The translations under genes and the position numbers were made by a program. The notes beneath the pieces are model-generated. The model searched no databases. It worked only from the letters and a program-made list of their open reading frames with translations, and had not been told where the DNA came from. Positions 51,806 to 60,808 of a DNA stretch of 64,000 nt are shown here, piece by piece; within the stretch, counting starts at the first letter, position 1; each line of letters begins with the position of its first letter. The stretch spans positions 62,001 through 126,000 of the forward strand of contig NZ_JACHZQ010000007.1 of NCBI RefSeq assembly GCF_014193655.1. Direction: 5' to 3'. Source of the DNA: Rhizobium sp. BK313. GTDB taxonomy: Bacteria; Pseudomonadota; Alphaproteobacteria; Rhizobiales; Rhizobiaceae.

Positions 51806-51901
51806 GGAGCCACCGTCTTGGTGTTTGGCCAGGCGAAGCCATTCATTTTATTCGCAAATTGCCGAAAAGCCATTTCCTGTTAAAAAAGAGTCATTTGCGG
51901 C

Positions 51902-51929
51902 TGGACATGGGCGAACAAGATGCTATAAC
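51902..51929 (+). promoter_or_regulatory. Probable promoter of tRNA-Phe
   Basis: TGGACA (51902-51907), a 16-base spacer and TATAAC (51924-51929), about 70 bases before the tRNA. The spacing and strong -10 are typical of a stable-RNA promoter. Confidence 0.5.
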
Positions 51930-52000
51930 CCCGCTCGCTTCCGGGGCGAACCAACCGCCCAGGGTCTTCCAAGACCTCTCGATCCGCGTGAAGCAGGGAT

Positions 52001-52076
52001 GCCCAGGTAGCTCAGTTGGTAGAGCAGCGGATTGAAAATCCGCGTGTCGGTGGTTCGATTCCGCCCCTGGGCACCA
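52001..52076 (+). tRNA. tRNA-Phe (GAA)
   Basis: A 76-base tRNA with encoded CCA. The acceptor stem is GCCCAGG, the T-arm has GGTTCGATTCC, and the anticodon loop TTGAAAA between GCGGA and TCCGC gives anticodon GAA. Confidence 0.96.
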
Positions 52077-52541
52077 TTTAATCTGCTCTCAAAAATGATC
52101 GGGATATGCGGAACCGCTGCGAGCCAAATGCGCGGCCCGGCAATGCGGCGCGGAAATTTCTGGCGAGCATCAACATCTGCCAGGGGATCGGCGCCGCGGT
52201 GCGAATTCCGCTAAGGTTTTCCGATCCAGAATTTCCCCTTTGTTTCGATCGGAATATCGTGACTTAGGTCGCCTGAAAGGGCAGGCTGGGGTCGCGCTTT
52301 CGTGGGGGCTGTCAAGCGCGTCTAATGGTGGAAATTGGGCGGATTTCGCAACTTTAGAGGTATTCATTATTAATTCCGGTGAAAGAACCTTTCAAGATAT
52401 TGATGGCTGGTGCAATCAAGCGTACGAATTATTGAAGGATCACCTATTGATTCGAAGCGACTATTACCGCACCTTAGATACTAGCGGGGCGTGATCCCGT
52501 TAAGTCCGGCGTTTATTGCAATAGCAAGCTATCGAGGCGCC
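52077..52541. other. Long gap between tRNA-Phe and prkA with an AT-richer part
   Basis: No confident gene lies in these 465 bases. The second half is clearly AT-richer than its surroundings and holds an open frame (52240-52494, + strand, up to 84 residues, with WCNQAYELLKDHLLIRSDYY) that reads like a protein fragment but matches no family I know. It may be the remains of an element once inserted next to the tRNA. The prkA promoter must lie here; no clear sigma-specific pattern was recognised. Confidence 0.4.
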
Positions 52542-54488
52542 ATGTTAAACAACGATGTGCTATTCAACACGTTCGCCCGTTCTTTCGAAGCACGGCGCGA
52601 AGTCGAGATGTCATTCTCTGAATACCTGGATGCGTGCCGGGATGACCCGCTCATGTACGCCAATGCGTCGGAGCGCCTGCTGGCCGCTATGGGTGAACCG
52701 CTGCTGATCGATACGGCCAAGGATACTCGCCTCGGACGCATCTTCATGAATCGGACGATCCGAACCTACCCGGCCTTTTCCGGCTTTTTCGGCATGGAAG
52801 AGACGATCGAGCGTATCGTCGCCTTCTTCCGCCATGCGGCGCAGGGGCTGGAAGAGCGTAAGCAGATCCTCTATCTGCTAGGACCTGTCGGCGGTGGCAA
52901 ATCGTCACTCGCGGAGCGGCTGAAGTCGCTGATGGAAGTCCACCCCATCTATGTGCTGAAGGCTGGCAATGAGCTCAGTCCGGTGTTCGAAAGCCCTCTC
53001 AGCCTCTTTGATCCTGTGACCATGGGCCCAATGATCGAAGAGCGCTATGGCATTCCGCGCCGGCGTCTGACCGGGCTGATGAGTCCGTGGTGCCTGAAGC
53101 GACTGGAGGAGTTCGAAGGCGACATTTCCCGCTTCCGCGTGGTCAGGATACAGCCGTCCAGGCTGCGACAAATTGCCGTCGCTAAGACCGAGCCAGGTGA
53201 TGAGAACAACCAGGACATCTCTTCGCTAGTCGGCAAGGTTGATATCCGCAAGCTCGAAAGTCTGGCGCAGAATGATCCCGACGCCTACAGCTATTCCGGC
53301 GCGCTGAACCGTGCCAACCAGGGCATTCTCGAATTCGTCGAGATGTTCAAGGCGCCGATCAAAATGCTGCATCCGCTGCTGACCGCGACGCAGGAGGGCA
53401 ACTACATTGGCACCGAGAATATCGGCGCTATTCCCTTCTCCGGCATTATTCTCGCCCACTCGAACGAGTCGGAATGGCAGACTTTCAAGTCCAACAAGAA
53501 CAATGAGGCCTTCATCGACCGCATCTGCGTCGTCAAGGTGCCTTATTGCCTGCGGGTCACCGAAGAGCAGAAGATCTACGAGAAGCTGATCGAGGAATCC
53601 GAACTCAGCGATGCGCCTTGTGCTCCGTCGACGCTGGAGACGCTCGCCCGCTTCACGGTTCTGACGCGGCTTGCCAAACACGAGAACTCGACGGCCTTCT
53701 CCAAGCTTCGGGTCTATGACGGCGAAAGCTTGAAGGAGACCGATCCGAGAGCACGCAGTGTGCAGGAATATCGCGATTCGGCCGGTGTCGATGAAGGCAT
53801 GGACGGGGCTTCGACCCGCTTTGCCTTTAAAGTGCTGGCGGCGACCTTCAACTACGATACGACGGAGATCGGTGCCGATCCGGTACATCTGATGTACATG
53901 CTGGAGCAGTCGATCCGCCGCGAGCAGCTGCCGCTCGAAACCGAAAAGCTCTATATCGAGTTCATCAAGAGCGAGCTGGGGCCGCGTTACGCGGAATTTA
54001 TTGGACATGAGATTCAGAAGGCCTATCTGGAATCCTATTCGGATTACGGCCAGAATCTCTTTGACCGTTACGTCGACTACGCCGATGCCTGGATCGAGGA
54101 TGTCGATTTCAAGGATCCGGACACCGGCCAGCTTCTGGACCGAGAACTTCTCAACCAGGAACTGACCAAGATCGAGAAGCCGGCGGGTATCGCCAATCCG
54201 AAGGATTTCCGCAATGAGATCGTCAAGTTCTGCTTGCGGGCGCGGGCAAGCCACGGCGGTAAGAATCCGTCCTGGACGAGTTACGAGAAAATCCGTGAAG
54301 TCATAGAAAAGCGGATGTTCTCGCAGGTCGAGGACCTCCTACCGGTCATCTCGTTTGGGTCCAAGAAGGACGGCGAGACGGAAAAGAAACATGGCGAATT
54401 CGTCGAACGCATGATGGCGCGCGGCTATACTGAGCGTCAGGTTCGACGGCTTGTGGAATGGTACATGCGTGTGAAACAGGCAGGATGA
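52542..54488 (+). CDS. prkA: PrkA/YeaG family serine protein kinase
   Basis: A 648-residue protein kinase, matching the E. coli YeaG length of about 640. The N-terminal AAA-like domain has the P-loop GPVGGGKSS (114-122), and the C-terminal PrkA kinase domain follows. ATG 52542 gives MLNNDVLFNTFARSFEARRE, like other family members; the frame is open upstream but unlikely to be translated. It is the first of the prkA-yeaH-spoVR trio. In enterobacteria this unit responds to nitrogen starvation and stationary phase. Confidence 0.93.
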   Translation: MLNNDVLFNTFARSFEARREVEMSFSEYLDACRDDPLMYANASERLLAAMGEPLLIDTAKDTRLGRIFMNRTIRTYPAFSGFFGMEETIERIVAFFRHAAQGLEERKQILYLLGPVGGGKSSLAERLKSLMEVHPIYVLKAGNELSPVFESPLSLFDPVTMGPMIEERYGIPRRRLTGLMSPWCLKRLEEFEGDISRFRVVRIQPSRLRQIAVAKTEPGDENNQDISSLVGKVDIRKLESLAQNDPDAYSYSGALNRANQGILEFVEMFKAPIKMLHPLLTATQEGNYIGTENIGAIPFSGIILAHSNESEWQTFKSNKNNEAFIDRICVVKVPYCLRVTEEQKIYEKLIEESELSDAPCAPSTLETLARFTVLTRLAKHENSTAFSKLRVYDGESLKETDPRARSVQEYRDSAGVDEGMDGASTRFAFKVLAATFNYDTTEIGADPVHLMYMLEQSIRREQLPLETEKLYIEFIKSELGPRYAEFIGHEIQKAYLESYSDYGQNLFDRYVDYADAWIEDVDFKDPDTGQLLDRELLNQELTKIEKPAGIANPKDFRNEIVKFCLRARASHGGKNPSWTSYEKIREVIEKRMFSQVEDLLPVISFGSKKDGETEKKHGEFVERMMARGYTERQVRRLVEWYMRVKQAG

Positions 54489-54506
54489 GCCACCAAGGAA
54501 GAAGGA

Positions 54507-55778
54507 ATGCACATTGTTGACCGACGCCTGAATCCAGGCGGCAAAAGTCTAGAAAATCGTCAACGGTTTTTGCGGAGAGCAAAAGCGCTGGTGCAGAGAG
54601 CGGTCTATGAATCCTCTCAAAATCGCGACATTCAGGACATTCTGAAGGGCGGCGAAATCAGCATCCCCATTGATGGAACCGAGGAACCTCGGTTCCATCG
54701 CGGCCCCGAGGGCGTGCGTGAGCATATCCTTCCCGGCAATAAGGACTTCCTTGAAGGCGATATTCTTCCGCGGCCGGAGAGCGGCGGCGGCAGGGGGCGG
54801 GCCGGCGGCGAGGGCAGCGGTGAAGACGCCTTCCGCTTCATCCTGACGCGCGATGAATTCCTCGACCTTTTCCTCGACGATCTTGAACTTCCCGATCTTG
54901 CCAAGAAGCGGCTGACGACGACCGATCAGCCCAATCCGGTACGATCGGGCTATTCGGTGACGGGCTCGCCGGCCAATCTTGCCATCAACCGCACGATGCG
55001 GCTGGCGATGATGCGGCGTGTGGCGCTGCATCGTCCGAAGCCCGAGACCGTTGCCGAGCTTGTCGCGGAGGCGGCCGAATGCAAGGACGAGGAGCGCCGT
55101 GCCGCGCTCGAGGCTGAGATCAAGGTTCTGGAATCGAAGGTCCGACGCATTCCCTATATCGACCCGATCGACATCCGCTATCGCCGTTTCGAGAACGAGC
55201 CGAAGCCGGTGGCGCAGGCCGTAATGTTCTGCCTGATGGATGTCTCCGGCTCGATGTCGGAGCATATGAAGGATCTTGCCAAGCGCTTCTACATGCTGCT
55301 CTACATATTCCTGACGAGGCAGTATCGTCGCGTGGAGATCGTCTTCATCCGTCATACGGACGTGGCCGAAGAGGTGGATGAAGAGACGTTTTTCCGCAGT
55401 CCCGCGACCGGCGGCACGCAGGTGTCGAGTGCTCTCGAAGCCATGCGGCGGATCGTCCATGATCGTTTTCCGCCATCGGATTGGAATATCTACGCGGCGC
55501 AGGCGTCGGATGGCGACAATGCCTATTCAGACAATGCGACGGCCGCGGCACTGCTCACCAATGCCATTCTGCCGGTCAGCCAGTATTTCGCCTATCTGGA
55601 AGTGGGCGAGGCGCGGAGTGTCGCGATCTCTTCTGGTTCCGCGCTCTGGTCGCTCTATGAGCGCATTCAGGTGGGCTGGCCCGTGCTGTCGATGCGGCGC
55701 GTCAGCGATCGCAGCCAGATCTATCCGGTCTTCCACGATCTCTTTCAGCGCCGGGCGGCGGAAACAAGGAGCGGATAA
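54507..55778 (+). CDS. yeaH: YeaH/YhbH family (DUF444) protein
   Basis: A 423-residue DUF444 protein. After a charged N-terminal part and a Gly/Arg-rich linker (SGGGRGRAGGEGSG), the second half has a von Willebrand A-like fold with the metal-site motif LMDVSGSMSEHMK (D-x-S-x-S) and later RHTDVAEEVDEETFF. AAGGAAGAAGG precedes the ATG. It lies 18 bases after prkA and overlaps spoVR at TAATG. It is thought to work with PrkA and SpoVR, though the mechanism is unknown. Confidence 0.92.
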   Translation: MHIVDRRLNPGGKSLENRQRFLRRAKALVQRAVYESSQNRDIQDILKGGEISIPIDGTEEPRFHRGPEGVREHILPGNKDFLEGDILPRPESGGGRGRAGGEGSGEDAFRFILTRDEFLDLFLDDLELPDLAKKRLTTTDQPNPVRSGYSVTGSPANLAINRTMRLAMMRRVALHRPKPETVAELVAEAAECKDEERRAALEAEIKVLESKVRRIPYIDPIDIRYRRFENEPKPVAQAVMFCLMDVSGSMSEHMKDLAKRFYMLLYIFLTRQYRRVEIVFIRHTDVAEEVDEETFFRSPATGGTQVSSALEAMRRIVHDRFPPSDWNIYAAQASDGDNAYSDNATAAALLTNAILPVSQYFAYLEVGEARSVAISSGSALWSLYERIQVGWPVLSMRRVSDRSQIYPVFHDLFQRRAAETRSG

Positions 55779-57331
55779 TGGCGAAGGCGAAGGCATCGAT
55801 GGAACGGCTTTTTGACGGTGCGGACTGGGATTTCGCTACCATCCAGCGGATCCACGATGCCTGCGAACGGATCGCCGTCGACGAGCTCGGTCTCAACGTC
55901 TACCCCAATCAGATCGAGATCATCACCGCCGAGCAGATGCTGGACGTCTATTCTTCGATCGGCATGCCGCTGTTCTACAAGCACTGGTCCTTCGGCAAGC
56001 ATTTCGCGCATCATGAAGCTTTCTACCGCAAAGGTCTGCGGGGGCTTGCCTATGAGATCGTCATCAACAGTTCGCCCTGCATCTCCTACCTGATGGAGGA
56101 GAATACGGCGACGATGCAGGCGCTGGTGATTGCCCATGCCGCCTTCGGTCACAACCACTTCTTCAAGAACAATTACCTGTTCAAGCTCTGGACGGATGCT
56201 GAGGGTATTCTCGATTATCTCAACTTCGCCAAGGGCTATATTGCCCGCTGCGAGGAGCGCTACGGCCACGCCGCCGTCGAGAGGACGCTGGATGCGGCGC
56301 ATGCGCTGATGTCGCATGGTGTCCATCGCTATGCCGGCAAGAAGACGCCCAGCCTGCGCGATGAGGAAACGCGCGAGCGGGAGCGGCGCGAATATGATGA
56401 GCGGATATTCAACGATCTCTGGCGGACGGTTCCGGTCGGAAAGGGCAAGGTGGCGCCCGACCTCGATCTGGAGCGCCGGCGTTCGCTCGCCGGCCTGCCA
56501 CAGGAAAATCTCCTCTATTTCCTTGAGAAGATGGCGCCTCGGATGAAGCCGTGGCAAAGGGAGATTTTGCGTATCGTCCGGCATGTGGCCCAATATTTCT
56601 ACCCGCAAAGCCAGACCAAGGTGATGAACGAAGGTACTGCGACCTATGTGCACTATCGCATCATGACGCGGCTGCACGAGCTTGGCGGCATCGGCGATGG
56701 CGATTTCCTCGAATTCCTGAAGTCGCACACCAATGTCGTCTTCCAGCCTGCCTTCAATGATCCACGCTATTCCGGCCTCAATCCCTACGCGATCGGTTTT
56801 GCGATGATGCAGGACATCGAGCGGATCGTGACGAAGCCGAAGGACGAGGACCGGCAGTGGTTTCCGGATATCGCCGGGAGTGGCGACACTATGGCGGTCC
56901 TGCGCGACCTCTGGGCCAATTACCGCGACGAGAGTTTCGTGTCGCAGTTTCTCAGTCCACACCTGATGCGGAAGATGCGCATGTTCCACCTTACCGACGA
57001 TCCGGAAGAGGAGGAGGGCCTGCTGGTGGCGGCAATCCATGACGAGCGCGGCTACAAGCGTATCCGCCGCGAGCTAGCGCGGCAATATGATGTCGGCTGG
57101 ATCGATCCGCATATCGAGATCGTCGATGTCGATCTCGCCGGCGACCGGCGGCTCATGCTCAAGCATACGGTGCTGAACGGCGGCCTTTTGGAGGATGTCG
57201 ACGCCAAACGCGTGCTGCAGCACCTTGCCGATCTCTGGAGCTACGACGTCCTGCTGCAAGAGGTCGACCGCTCCGGTTCGGTGCTCCGCGACCATCTCGT
57301 CCATCCGCGTCCGTCTGCCATTGCGGCGTGA
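55778..57331 (+). CDS. spoVR: SpoVR family protein
   Basis: A 517-residue soluble protein of the SpoVR/YcgB family, named for a spore cortex gene in Bacillus but found in many non-sporulating bacteria. Typical stretches are MPLFYKHWSFGKHFAHHE, NSSPCISYLMEENT, AHAAFGHNHFFKNNY and NEGTATYVHY. The histidine- and glutamate-rich blocks suggest a metal site, though no activity is known. It ends the prkA operon, 12 bases before the convergent MFS gene. Confidence 0.93.
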   Translation: MAKAKASMERLFDGADWDFATIQRIHDACERIAVDELGLNVYPNQIEIITAEQMLDVYSSIGMPLFYKHWSFGKHFAHHEAFYRKGLRGLAYEIVINSSPCISYLMEENTATMQALVIAHAAFGHNHFFKNNYLFKLWTDAEGILDYLNFAKGYIARCEERYGHAAVERTLDAAHALMSHGVHRYAGKKTPSLRDEETRERERREYDERIFNDLWRTVPVGKGKVAPDLDLERRRSLAGLPQENLLYFLEKMAPRMKPWQREILRIVRHVAQYFYPQSQTKVMNEGTATYVHYRIMTRLHELGGIGDGDFLEFLKSHTNVVFQPAFNDPRYSGLNPYAIGFAMMQDIERIVTKPKDEDRQWFPDIAGSGDTMAVLRDLWANYRDESFVSQFLSPHLMRKMRMFHLTDDPEEEEGLLVAAIHDERGYKRIRRELARQYDVGWIDPHIEIVDVDLAGDRRLMLKHTVLNGGLLEDVDAKRVLQHLADLWSYDVLLQEVDRSGSVLRDHLVHPRPSAIAA

Positions 57332-57343
57332 CGGCGCGAGATT

Positions 57344-58795
57344 TTAAGCGGCTTCCTTCGATTGGCGATAGTGGCCACTGACCTGCCTGCCGTCTTCCGG
57401 CCGCAGCTTCAGGAAGCCCGGCAAGCCCAGCAGCGGGATCACCGCCATCAGCAGGAATGCCATGTGGAATTTATCCGGCGTCAGCGGCGAGCCATCCAGT
57501 GTGACCACGCCAAGCAGCATGGCGGCGATGGAGACACCGAAGCTGACACTCAACTGCTGCAGCACACCGCCGAGGCTCGTGGCGCGACTGAGCTGGGCGG
57601 CTGGTGTGTCCGAATAGGAGAGCGTGTTCGACGTCATGAACTGTGCGGCCCGCGAGAGGCCGAAGACGAAGACGTAGACGATGATGAACCAGTGTGGCGT
57701 CTCCGGCCCGATCAGGGCGAAGCCGGCGACGATGGCGGCGCCGAAAACGGCGCTCCAGATCAAAACGCGGTCGAAGCCGAAAAGACGCAGCGCCATTGAT
57801 GATACCGGGCGTACGGCGAGAGAGCTCAAGGCGCTGACGAAGGTCAGTGTGCCCGAAACGATCGGGCTCAAGCCGAAACCGACCTGCAACATCAGCGGCA
57901 ACAGGAAGGGCACTCCATTCAGGCCGACGCGACAGATACCGCCCGCCAATGTACCGACACGGAAGGTGCGCAGCTTGAATAGCGTCAGATCGACGGCCGG
58001 CGATTCCGCGGTCTTCGCATAGCGGATGAAGCCGACGAGAAGCAGGCCGGCGGCCGCAAGAACGACGATGATGGCCCAGACGGGAATGGTTGGCCGGCCG
58101 ATATTCTCGATGCCGTACTGCAGCAACACGCAGCCGACGCCGACCATGATGAAGCCCGGAAAGTCGAATTTGATCGAGGTGTCTCGAACGGTATCTTCGA
58201 CGTAGCGCAGCGCCATCACCATGCCGATGATGCCGAAGGGCAGGTTGACCCAGAAGATCCAGCGCCAAGAGAGATAGGTCGTGAGAAAACCGCCGAGAAC
58301 AGGTCCGATCACCGGGCCGATAACGGCCGGCAAAGTCATGTAGGTCATCGCAGTCACCAATTGGCTGCGGGGGAAGCTACGGATCAGGATGAGGCGCCCG
58401 ACCGGCGTCATCATCGCACCGCCGAAACCCTGCAGGGCCCGGGTGGCGACCAGCATCGGCAGGCTCGTCGCCAGACCGCACAGGATCGAGCCAAAGGTGA
58501 AGATGAAGAGCGACAGCGCAAAGATACGTCGCGCACCAAAGCGGTCGGCGAACCAGCCGCTCACCGGGATGAACATGGCGAGCGTCAGAATATACGTCGT
58601 GACCGCGAGGTTCATCCGCACGGGCGTGGTAGCAAGGCTTCTGGCGATATCTGGAACAGCCGTGACGAGGATCGTCGAATCGAGTTGCTCCATCAGGAAT
58701 GCAACGGCGACCACGGCGGGGATGATGTAGCGCAGGCGGGGGTCGCGGTCGATCGCGAAGGTCTGGCCTTCTGGGGCGGTATCTGTCGAATCCAT
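57344..58795 (-). CDS. MFS drug exporter, DHA2 (EmrB/QacA) type
   Basis: A 483-residue transporter with about 14 hydrophobic helices. The DHA motif GWFADRFGARRIF lies after helix 2, with LQGFGGAMMTPVGRLILIRSF and the motif-C region GPVIGPVLGGFL further on. It would export drugs or metabolites by proton antiport. ATG 58795 is used; a TTG at 58843 would add 16 residues. It has no linked regulator or adaptor (EmrA) gene. The 235 bases upstream, to 59030, contain nothing recognised. Confidence 0.9.
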   Translation of the reverse strand: MDSTDTAPEGQTFAIDRDPRLRYIIPAVVAVAFLMEQLDSTILVTAVPDIARSLATTPVRMNLAVTTYILTLAMFIPVSGWFADRFGARRIFALSLFIFTFGSILCGLATSLPMLVATRALQGFGGAMMTPVGRLILIRSFPRSQLVTAMTYMTLPAVIGPVIGPVLGGFLTTYLSWRWIFWVNLPFGIIGMVMALRYVEDTVRDTSIKFDFPGFIMVGVGCVLLQYGIENIGRPTIPVWAIIVVLAAAGLLLVGFIRYAKTAESPAVDLTLFKLRTFRVGTLAGGICRVGLNGVPFLLPLMLQVGFGLSPIVSGTLTFVSALSSLAVRPVSSMALRLFGFDRVLIWSAVFGAAIVAGFALIGPETPHWFIIVYVFVFGLSRAAQFMTSNTLSYSDTPAAQLSRATSLGGVLQQLSVSFGVSIAAMLLGVVTLDGSPLTPDKFHMAFLLMAVIPLLGLPGFLKLRPEDGRQVSGHYRQSKEAA

Positions 58796-59030
58796 AGGAA
58801 CGCAATTACTTTCCACGGCCGAATGGGAGGTCCGGCACGTCAATGCTGGCGCATGATCTTATCCAAGAACCGCTTTGCACTTTTGGGAATCATGCTGTGG
58901 TTGACCGGCGATTCACCGGCCATCGAGGTCGCATACATTTGACCACTATCGATGGCGCGGTGCAACAAAAAGCAGGCGAATAGTGACTGTTCATCGCAGG
59001 CGCGATGTAAAATTTTCGCGAGCGGTTTTG

Positions 59031-59957
59031 CTACTTGGCAAGCGGCGGCGATCGCAACGTCCATCGCGCCTGGTCGAAGACGATGGCCGTGCGGATCTCC
59101 TCCGGCGTTTTTCTCTCCAGCCCCAGCTGAAGGTTGAAACTCCTGTCGTTCCGGAATTCCCGGAAGAAGCTGAGTTTTGCGCCGAACGCTCTCTGCGTCA
59201 CGTCCTGCAGTTTGCCGATCGCGTCGAGCGCAGTCTGGAAGTCCAGCCAACGGGTTTCGGTCAGCAGCATGACAACGGCGTCGATGAATGTCTCGCCGAT
59301 TGCGCGGCCGTCGGCATTGTCGGGCATGATCACCTTGATACGGATATTATCGAGCTCTCCGGTTGGCGCGCCGCGGATGATGATGAAGAACGACGCCGCA
59401 TTGGGGTCACCATTGCCGCCCTTCTGGATCTCGTAGCTGCATTCGAAAGTTCCGGCACCAAGTGCGCTCTGCCTCCATTCGCCGACTGGCAAACCGGATT
59501 TGGTGAGATCGGCGCACAGCGCCGGCCCTGTTATTCGCCAGCTTCTGACGAACGCGCCGCGCAAGGCGTCGACGGGCGTATCGAATAGATGAGAGAGCCG
59601 GGCGCGTGCGGCTTTCGCCGTCGCTGGGGCTTTGGCTGGTGTGGCCGGCGTTGGCGCGGATGCCTTTGCCGAGGTCGTTGCCGGATTGGCCGTTGTACTC
59701 TTCGGAGCGGCGATTTCGCCCGGCTTCGAATTGGCGATTTGGCCGGCGGTGATTTGCGGGGCGGCAGCCGTCACGGTCGGTGTTAAGGGCTGTTGCGCCG
59801 ACCCGTTGAAAAGGTCGAGATGATACCGGGCATCCAGCGCCCTGAGATTGCGCATATCATTGGCAAGCAGCGCCGTCGCCAAAATGATCGAGCCGATGAC
59901 GATCGCCGCAATCCAGAAGACAGCCCTGCTTTTCTTGCGAGGTTGCGCCACCGACAT
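59031..59957 (-). CDS. Hypothetical membrane-anchored protein
   Basis: A 308-residue protein with a short basic N-terminus, one transmembrane helix (about residues 13-32), a linker of about 80 residues rich in Ala, Pro, Thr and Lys, and a C-terminal globular domain of about 180 residues with two cysteines (GPALCADL and GTFECSYE). The topology suggests a periplasmic domain tethered to the inner membrane. I recall similar uncharacterised proteins in rhizobia. It is monocistronic between the MFS gene and cutC. Confidence 0.75.
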   Translation of the reverse strand: MSVAQPRKKSRAVFWIAAIVIGSIILATALLANDMRNLRALDARYHLDLFNGSAQQPLTPTVTAAAPQITAGQIANSKPGEIAAPKSTTANPATTSAKASAPTPATPAKAPATAKAARARLSHLFDTPVDALRGAFVRSWRITGPALCADLTKSGLPVGEWRQSALGAGTFECSYEIQKGGNGDPNAASFFIIIRGAPTGELDNIRIKVIMPDNADGRAIGETFIDAVVMLLTETRWLDFQTALDAIGKLQDVTQRAFGAKLSFFREFRNDRSFNLQLGLERKTPEEIRTAIVFDQARWTLRSPPLAK

Positions 59958-60097
59958 GGTTCAGATCTACAGCTACTCCAGAGGAAACCTGCTTAACTGC
60001 AATGGGTTGGCATTCCGCAGCCGATCTATAGCTACAGCACATGCGTTTATGAACGATTGATCATTCTACCGTTTCTTTGTCAAATCGCAGCCCGTGC

Positions 60098-60808
60098 TCA
60101 TGCGAAATGCGATTTTAGCGCTTTCACGGTCGCTGCGTCGGTGCGGCGCACTGTCTGTGCAGAAAATCCGAAGGCAAGCAGGTGCTCATCCGTCTCCGTC
60201 TCGGCAACGGAACAGGAAGCATGGATTTCGTCGATTGCCAATCTTGGCCAGAGTTTGCCGATCGTCCTGGTGTTGACGCCCGAGCCGGGCATGATGGAGA
60301 TGCGACCGGCGGCGACGGCGATTGCCTGCTCCAACACGGCGAGGCCCTCGACAGCCGTCTTCTCGCAGCCGGAAGTCAGGATGCGCTCGAAGCCGAGCGA
60401 AACGCCCAGTTCCACCGCTTCCTCGATGTCCGGAACGAGATCGACGGCGCGGTGCAATGTCTTGCCGAGGTCTTTGGCATGGGCGACGAGAGCGCTGAGC
60501 GTATTGCGGTCCAGGCGGCCGTCCGGCAAGGAGGCACCGAGCACGACGCCCGGCAGGCCAGCATCTCGGGCGGCGTCTATGTCGCTTTTCATGACGGCTA
60601 GTTCATCGGCCGAGTAAACGAAACTGCCGGCGCGAGGGCGGATCATGGCATAGGCGGGGATGGGCGCGCGCGCTGCTATTGCCATCAGCCCCGCGCTCGG
60701 CGTCAGGCCGCCGACCGCAAGGGCACTGCAAAGCTCGATGCGATCAGCGCCGCCGGCGATGGCGGCGTTGAGGCCGGCAATATCCTCGACGCAGACCTCA
60801 AGCAACAT
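60098..60808 (-). CDS. cutC: CutC family copper homeostasis protein
   Basis: A TIM-barrel protein of 236 residues. The start MLLEVCVEDIAGLNAAIAGG and the motifs ADRIELCSALAVGGLTPS, IRPRAGSFVYS and IMPGSGVN are characteristic of CutC. The family is linked to copper tolerance in E. coli, but its chemistry is not settled. ATG 60808 overlaps the end of the ROK kinase gene by 11 bases; a TTG at 60826 is a less likely start. The two genes are therefore co-transcribed. Confidence 0.88.
   Translation of the reverse strand: MLLEVCVEDIAGLNAAIAGGADRIELCSALAVGGLTPSAGLMAIAARAPIPAYAMIRPRAGSFVYSADELAVMKSDIDAARDAGLPGVVLGASLPDGRLDRNTLSALVAHAKDLGKTLHRAVDLVPDIEEAVELGVSLGFERILTSGCEKTAVEGLAVLEQAIAVAAGRISIMPGSGVNTRTIGKLWPRLAIDEIHASCSVAETETDEHLLAFGFSAQTVRRTDAATVKALKSHFA

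Noticed and set aside
58840..59250. 136-residue minus-strand frame before the MFS gene
   Set aside because: It overlaps the end of the 59031-59957 gene in another frame and shows no domain or ribosome binding site.
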